Source: Roseiarcus sp049513815
GTDB taxonomy: Bacteria; Pseudomonadota; Alphaproteobacteria; Rhizobiales; Beijerinckiaceae
Direction of reading: 5' to 3'
Assembly: GCA_049513815.1 (NCBI GenBank)
Contig: JBEKVR010000113.1
Span: 1-17,203 of the forward strand
Length of the DNA: 17,203 nucleotides
How positions within the stretch are numbered: the first letter of the stretch is position 1; each line of letters starts with the position of its first letter. Shown here one piece after another: positions 13,390 to 17,203 of this stretch. The translations under genes were made by a program, and so were the position numbers. The notes beneath the pieces are model-generated. The model was not told the DNA's origin and did not search any database. It worked only from the letters and a program-made list of their open reading frames with translations.

Positions 13390-14798
13390 ACGACGCTTCC
13401 GCCTTTCTCGATCAGCTTGCGCGCATCGTCGGCGCCGCCAACGTCGTCGTCGACCCCGACCTCGTCGCCCCCTATCTCGAAGAGCCGCGCGGGCTGTTCC
13501 GCGGCCGTGCGATCGCCGTCGCGCGCCCGGGCTCGACCGCCGAGGTGGCGGCGGTCGTCTCGGCCTGCGCGGCGGCGGGCGTGGCGATCGTGCCGCAGGG
13601 CGGCAACACCGGCCTGGTCGGCGGCCAGATTCCCGACGCCAGCGGCGGCGAACTGCTGCTGTCGCTGCGGCGGCTCAACCGCATCCGCGAAGTCGACGCC
13701 GACGCCGACGCGATGATCGTCGAAGCCGGCGTGACGCTCGCCGAGGCGCAGGCGGCGGCTGACGCGGCCGACCGGCTGTTCCCGCTGGCGCTCGCTTCGG
13801 AAGGAACCGCCACGATCGGCGGCAATCTCTCCTCCAACGCCGGCGGCGTCGCGGTCATCGCCTACGGCAATGCGCGCGACCTGACGCTCGGCGTCGAAGT
13901 CGTGCTCGCCGACGGGCGCGTCGCCAATCTCCTCTCCAAGCTGCGCAAGGACAACACCGGCTACGACCTCAAAGACCTGTTCGTCGGCGCCGAGGGCACG
14001 CTCGGCGTCATCACCGCCGCGTCGTTGAAGCTGTTCGCGCGGCCGCGCGCGCGCGCGACGGCGTTCGCCGCCCTCGCCGATCCGGACCATGCGCTGACGC
14101 TGTTGAAAATGGCGCGCGAACGCTTCGGCCAGCAGGTCACCAGCTTCGAACTGATGCCGCGCATCGGCATGGAGTTCGTGCTCGCCTACGACCCGAGCGC
14201 GCGCGATCCGCTCGCCGACGCGCATCCGTGGTACGCGCTGATCGAGGTCAGCGCGCAGGACGAAGGCGGTCTCGACGACGCGTTGACCGCGCTGCTCGGC
14301 GACGCGCTCGAGCGCGAGCTGATCGCCGACGCGGCGCTCGCCGCGACGCTCGAGCAGCGCGAGGCGTTCTGGCGGCTGCGCGAGTCGATGTCGGACGCGC
14401 AGAAGCCGCAAGGCGGCTCGATAAAGCACGACGTGTCGACGCCGGTCGGCGCGGTTCCCGCCTTCATCGCCGAGGCGACGGCGGCGGTCGCGGCGTTTAT
14501 GCCCGAAGCGCGCGTGGTCGCCTTCGGCCACCTTGGCGACGGCAACACCCATTTCAACGTCAGCCAGCCGATCGGCGCCGACAAGGAGGCGTTTCTCGAC
14601 CAATGGTCGGCGATGAACGAGGTCGTCCATGCGGTCGTCGCGCGCCACGCCGGCTCGATCTCGGCCGAGCACGGGATTGGCGCGCTGAAGCGCGACTTGT
14701 TGAAGCGGGTCAAGGACCCCGTCGCCCTCGACCTGATGCGCGCGGTCAAGGCGGCGCTCGACCCGCGCGGCCTGCTCAATCCCGGCAAGGTTCTTTGA
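13386..14798 (+). CDS. FAD-linked D-2-hydroxyacid dehydrogenase (D-2-hydroxyglutarate / D-lactate dehydrogenase type)
   Basis: A 470-aa flavoprotein of the vanillyl-alcohol-oxidase superfamily. The FAD-binding PCMH domain shows QGGNTGLVGG (71-80) and the GGNLSSNAGG segment (145-154); the C-terminal substrate domain has GHLGDGNTHFN (381-391), SAEHGIG (427-433) and the ending DPRGLLNPGKVL. This layout matches D-2-hydroxyglutarate dehydrogenases and related D-lactate or glycolate (GlcD-like) enzymes; substrate choice is not resolved by eye. It starts at GTG 13386, overlapping the upstream stop by 4 bp (GTGA). It is the third gene of the tlyA operon, with no obvious functional tie to RNA methylation. 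Confidence 0.88.
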   Translation: MNDASAFLDQLARIVGAANVVVDPDLVAPYLEEPRGLFRGRAIAVARPGSTAEVAAVVSACAAAGVAIVPQGGNTGLVGGQIPDASGGELLLSLRRLNRIREVDADADAMIVEAGVTLAEAQAAADAADRLFPLALASEGTATIGGNLSSNAGGVAVIAYGNARDLTLGVEVVLADGRVANLLSKLRKDNTGYDLKDLFVGAEGTLGVITAASLKLFARPRARATAFAALADPDHALTLLKMARERFGQQVTSFELMPRIGMEFVLAYDPSARDPLADAHPWYALIEVSAQDEGGLDDALTALLGDALERELIADAALAATLEQREAFWRLRESMSDAQKPQGGSIKHDVSTPVGAVPAFIAEATAAVAAFMPEARVVAFGHLGDGNTHFNVSQPIGADKEAFLDQWSAMNEVVHAVVARHAGSISAEHGIGALKRDLLKRVKDPVALDLMRAVKAALDPRGLLNPGKVL

Positions 14799-14838
14799 TT
14801 GGCCGCCCCGCGGTAGAATTCTGGCGATTCGCACCCCA

Positions 14839-14844
14839 GGAGGC
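14839..14844 (+). promoter_or_regulatory. Strong ribosome-binding site of the glycosidase-like gene
   Basis: AGGAGG six bases before ATG 14849. It fixes the start, although the same reading frame stays open far upstream through the preceding gene. Confidence 0.8.
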
Positions 14845-14848
14845 CGAT

Positions 14849-15640
14849 ATGCGCGCCCGCGGCGCCAAGCGCCGGTCGACGGCCACGGGTTCGCTCGCCG
14901 CCTTCGGCGCGCTGACGGCTCTTCTTGCGCCGCTCGCCGCCGCGCCGGCGGCGGCCGCGCCGACCTGCGCGCCACGCGACTTCAATGCGGCGCGCTACAC
15001 GGTGTGCAGCTTCGACGCGCGCCGCGACGACATCCGCCTCTATTGGGCCGACGCCCAGCACAAGCCGTACGGCAGTTTCGCCGCGCTCGCCCAGGATTTG
15101 GCGGGGCGCCGGCGGACGCTGCGCTTCGCGATGAACGCCGGCATGTACGGCGCCGATCTCACGCCGGTCGGCCTCTATGTCGAGGACGGCAAGCGGCGCG
15201 TACGCGCCGACACGCGCGCCGGCGCCAGCAATTTTCATCTTTTGCCCAATGGCGTGTTCTGGATCGGCGACGGCGTCGCCGGCGTCGAGGAGACCGCGCG
15301 CTATCTCGCCGACGCGCCCGCCGCTCGCTTCGCCACCCAATCCGGTCCGATGCTGGTGATCGACGGCCGCATCCACCCCAAGATCCTGCCGACCGGCACG
15401 TCGGAGAAAATCCGCAACGGCGTCTGCGTGCGCGACGGGACGACGGCGATCTTCGCCATCGCCGAGGAGCCGGTGACGTTCTACGCTTTCGCCATGCTGT
15501 TCCGCGACGGGCTCGGCTGCGCCAACGCCTTGTTCCTCGACGGCTCGGTGTCGTCGCTTTACGCGCCCGAACTCGGCCGTGACGACGAATTGACGCCGCT
15601 TGGACCGATGATCGGCGTCAGCGCGCCGACGGCGCCGTAA
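14849..15640 (+). CDS. Exported phosphodiester glycosidase family protein (DUF2233/NAGPA-like)
   Basis: A 263-aa protein with an N-terminal signal peptide: basic RARGAKRR, a hydrophobic segment around residues 15-36, and an AAA cleavage region near 34-37, so it is probably periplasmic. The mature part has the family motifs FAMNAGMY (93-100), NGVFWIG (134-140), IRNGVCV (188-194) and LFLDGSVSSLY (228-238), as in the NAGPA/YigE fold that hydrolyses sugar phosphodiesters. The natural substrate is unknown. The start is ATG 14849 with a textbook AGGAGG six bases upstream. It lies 50 bp after the FAD-dehydrogenase gene and may be co-transcribed with it. Its last 23 bases overlap the convergent acetyltransferase gene. 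Confidence 0.88.
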   Translation: MRARGAKRRSTATGSLAAFGALTALLAPLAAAPAAAAPTCAPRDFNAARYTVCSFDARRDDIRLYWADAQHKPYGSFAALAQDLAGRRRTLRFAMNAGMYGADLTPVGLYVEDGKRRVRADTRAGASNFHLLPNGVFWIGDGVAGVEETARYLADAPAARFATQSGPMLVIDGRIHPKILPTGTSEKIRNGVCVRDGTTAIFAIAEEPVTFYAFAMLFRDGLGCANALFLDGSVSSLYAPELGRDDELTPLGPMIGVSAPTAP

Positions 15641-16193
15641 AATCGTCGGGCGGCAGCGAATCGCCTGGGCCCAGCGCGCGCTGCATGATCGGCGTGTCGA
15701 CCCAGCGACCGAGCTTGAAACCGACCGAGCGCAGCGTCCCGACCGGCTCGAAGCCGTGGCGGCGATGGAGGGCGATCGACGCGGCGTTGCCGCTGTCGCC
15801 GATGATCGCCACCATCCACCGCCACGGGCCGGCTTCGCAGCGCGCAATGAGTTCGGCGAGCAGTGCGCCGCCCACCCCGCGTCCGCCGAGGCCGGGCGCG
15901 ACATAGACGCTGTCTTCGAGCGTGTGCCGATAGGCCGCGCGCGCATGGTAGGGAGCGGCGTAGCAATAGCCGACGACTTCGCCGTCGATCTCGGCGACGA
16001 GATAGGGCGCGCCGATCGCCAGCGCTTTGCCTCGTCGCGCCAGCATCTCCGCGCCGGTCGGAGGAACCTCCTCGAACGTCGCCAGCCCACGCTCGACGTA
16101 GTGCCGGTAGATCCGCGCGACCGCCTCCATGTCGGCGTCGGCCGCGTCGCGTACGACGGCGCCTCCGGTCCGCGCGATGGTTCCCTCGTTCAC
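15618..16193 (-). CDS. GNAT acetyltransferase, phosphinothricin N-acetyltransferase (PAT/MddA) type
   Basis: A 191-aa acetyl-CoA-dependent N-acetyltransferase. After VVRDAADADMEAVARIYRHY it shows the PAT-like segment RGLATFEEVPP, the acetyl-CoA loop VAPGLGGRGVGGAL (98-111) and the C-terminal HRRHGFEPVGTLRSVGFKLG with GRWVDTPIMQRAL. These features are shared by PAT/Bar-like and methionine-sulfone/sulfoximine acetyltransferases (MddA, YncA); most chromosomal members do not confer herbicide resistance as their main role. It starts at GTG 16191-16193 with a strong GGAAGGAG about 7 nt upstream. It overlaps the end of the convergent gene by 23 bp and diverges from the LysE gene, with 96 bp between the starts. 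Confidence 0.88.
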   Translation of the reverse strand: MNEGTIARTGGAVVRDAADADMEAVARIYRHYVERGLATFEEVPPTGAEMLARRGKALAIGAPYLVAEIDGEVVGYCYAAPYHARAAYRHTLEDSVYVAPGLGGRGVGGALLAELIARCEAGPWRWMVAIIGDSGNAASIALHRRHGFEPVGTLRSVGFKLGRWVDTPIMQRALGPGDSLPPDDFTAPSAR

Positions 16194-16289
16194 GACTTCG
16201 CTCCTTCCGCGCTTGTGCGCCCTACGCTAAACGAGACTCGCCGCTTGTCGCGGTCCATGAAAAAAGACGCGCCGCAGCGGAGAACGTCG

Positions 16290-16922
16290 ATGCCGCATTT
16301 CGCCAATTGGGTCGCCTTCGCCTTGGTCGCCCTCGGCATGGTGCTGACGCCGGGCCCCAACATGATCTATCTCGTTTCGCGCTCGATCTGCCAGGGACCG
16401 GCGGCCGGGCTGGTGTCGCTCGGCGGCGTCGCGCTCGGCTTCGTCTTCTACATGCTCAGCGCCGCTCTCGGCATCACCGCATTGGTGATCGCGGTTCCCT
16501 ACGCTTACGACGCGCTGCGCATCGCCGGCGCGCTCTATCTGCTGTACCTCGCTTGGCAGGCGGTCCGTCCGGGCGGCCGTTCGCCGTTCCAAGTGCGTGA
16601 TCTTCCGAGCGACGGCCCGCGCCGGCTGTTCGCGATGGGGCTGGTCACCAACCTGCTCAATCCCAAGGTCGCAGTGCTCTACCTGTCGTTGCTGCCGCAG
16701 TTCATCGACCCGAAGCTCGGCCACGTGCTCGGCCAGTCGCTCGCGCTCGGCTTCACCCAGATCGCGATCAGCCTCAGCGTCAACGCGATGATCGCGCTCG
16801 CCGCCGGCTCGATCGCCCTCTTCCTCGCCCGCCGCCCGACCTGGCTGATGGTCCAGCGCTGGCTGATGGCGACCGTTCTCGCCGGCCTGGCGGTCAAGAT
16901 GGCGACCGAGGCGCGGAAGTAG
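16290..16922 (+). CDS. LysE/RhtB family amino-acid exporter
   Basis: A 210-aa inner-membrane protein with about six hydrophobic segments. The first covers residues 5-30 and contains the family signature LTPGPNMIYLVSRS; others lie near 37-55, 57-80, 110-130, 147-172 and 181-203. NLLNPKVAVLYLSLLPQF (111-128) is also a family hallmark. Members export amino acids or related compounds such as lysine, arginine, threonine and homoserine lactone; the substrate is undetermined. The start is ATG 16290, with GGAGA about 8 nt upstream; an ATG at 16257 adds eleven charged residues and has no ribosome-binding site. Its divergence from a PAT-type acetyltransferase could mean a shared task in handling toxic amino acids, which is speculative. 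Confidence 0.9.
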   Translation: MPHFANWVAFALVALGMVLTPGPNMIYLVSRSICQGPAAGLVSLGGVALGFVFYMLSAALGITALVIAVPYAYDALRIAGALYLLYLAWQAVRPGGRSPFQVRDLPSDGPRRLFAMGLVTNLLNPKVAVLYLSLLPQFIDPKLGHVLGQSLALGFTQIAISLSVNAMIALAAGSIALFLARRPTWLMVQRWLMATVLAGLAVKMATEARK

Positions 16923-16992
16923 GCGCGGCCGTCGAATGGATTCCTTAGTGCGCGCAGCATGCGCTTGGAATCGCTCAGCGCGCGCCTCCCTT

Positions 16993-17027
16993 CGTCCTGA
17001 GGCGCCGCAAAGCGGCCTCGAAGGACG
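16993..17027. repeat. Hairpin repeat (REP-like) downstream of the LysE gene
   Basis: cgtcctgaggcgccgc pairs imperfectly with gcggcctcgaaggacg around a short aaa loop. It belongs to the cctgaggc / cctcgaagga class of intergenic palindromes common in Hyphomicrobiales. It lies 70 bp after the stop of the exporter gene and could act as a weak terminator or mRNA-stabilising hairpin. Confidence 0.65.
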
Positions 17028-17060
17028 CTCCAGTGCGCGCGTTAACACGATCCCTGGATC

Positions 17061-17203
17061 ATCCTTCGAGGCCCTCGCTGACCAGGCTGTGTGAGAACTC
17101 CGTAGTTGATGTGCCTGCTGCGCGCTGATTCGATGGGGCGTGAGGTGGGGCGGCGATTCGCGGGGCACATGATGGCGCATGTAAGCGGGTCCTCGCGATA
17201 TCA
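17061..17203. other. Truncated repeat followed by an unidentified sequence, possibly an insertion-sequence end
   Basis: atccttcgaggccctcgctg (17061-17080) looks like the left arm of the same repeat class, but the expected right arm (cctcaggat) is missing. Instead an unrelated sequence starting about ccaggctgtgtgagaactcc runs to the window end. This could be the terminus of an insertion sequence that entered the repeat. No transposase can be read in the ~120 bases available, so the identity is open. Confidence 0.3.

Noticed and set aside
13275..14975. 566-codon minus-strand open frame
   Set aside because: Antisense to a complete FAD-linked dehydrogenase with conserved motifs; no independent protein features.
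14186..16090. 634-codon minus-strand open frame
   Set aside because: It is antisense to the FAD dehydrogenase and glycosidase-like genes and in an alternative frame of the acetyltransferase, all with intact motifs. The low-complexity product has no recognisable domain.

Overview
The window is high-GC DNA whose coding style and gene families (Tam, TlyA, a TrmA/RlmD-type RNA methyltransferase, a D-2-hydroxyacid dehydrogenase, GuaA ending in PPGTIEWE) suggest an alphaproteobacterium, probably of the Hyphomicrobiales. No rRNA or other species marker is present, so the genus stays open. The left half (about 1-8250) is accessory DNA. The right half (about 8255-16922) is ordinary chromosome.

Left half. 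An IS5-family insertion sequence with a two-frame transposase fills 1-806; its 16-bp ends are at 3-18 and 791-806. A possible zinc-ribbon protein (869-1081, minus) and a DUF4238-like gene broken by an in-frame TAA (1266-2189, plus) follow. At 2218-2415 (minus) lies a diverged copy of the last ~65 codons of guaA. It has the same orientation as the intact guaA whose 3' end is at 8255. The DNA between the two guaA tails (~6 kb) therefore looks like the remnant of a genomic island inserted at the 3' end of guaA; no integrase remains in it. Its cargo is two divergent groups. On the minus strand is a tightly coupled operon: SWIM/SNF2 helicase, a 58-aa protein, and a nucleotidyltransferase-fold protein with four cysteines. 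On the plus strand is a gene resembling dual-OB-domain proteins, broken by a 1-nt frameshift, followed by two adjacent DUF488 genes. The ~640-bp gap between the groups holds a 194-bp inverted-repeat (MITE-like) element at 6029-6222.

Right half. guaA (minus) and tam (plus) diverge from a ~530-bp spacer. The spacer contains two inverted copies of a hairpin repeat, a second element with the same termini as the 6029-6222 element, and a pair of 15-bp direct repeats spaced 21 bp apart just upstream of tam. After tam comes a paired GC-rich palindromic repeat, then an overlapping operon tlyA / TrmA-RlmD-type methyltransferase / FAD-linked dehydrogenase. Next are a secreted phosphodiester-glycosidase-like protein, a convergent PAT-type GNAT acetyltransferase overlapping it by 23 bp, and a LysE/RhtB exporter. 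The last ~280 bp hold hairpin repeats, one apparently cut off by unidentified sequence running out of the window.

The most interesting points are the guaA-bounded island with its helicase/NTase and DuOB/DUF488 modules, the guaA tail remnant, and the new-looking inverted-repeat family.
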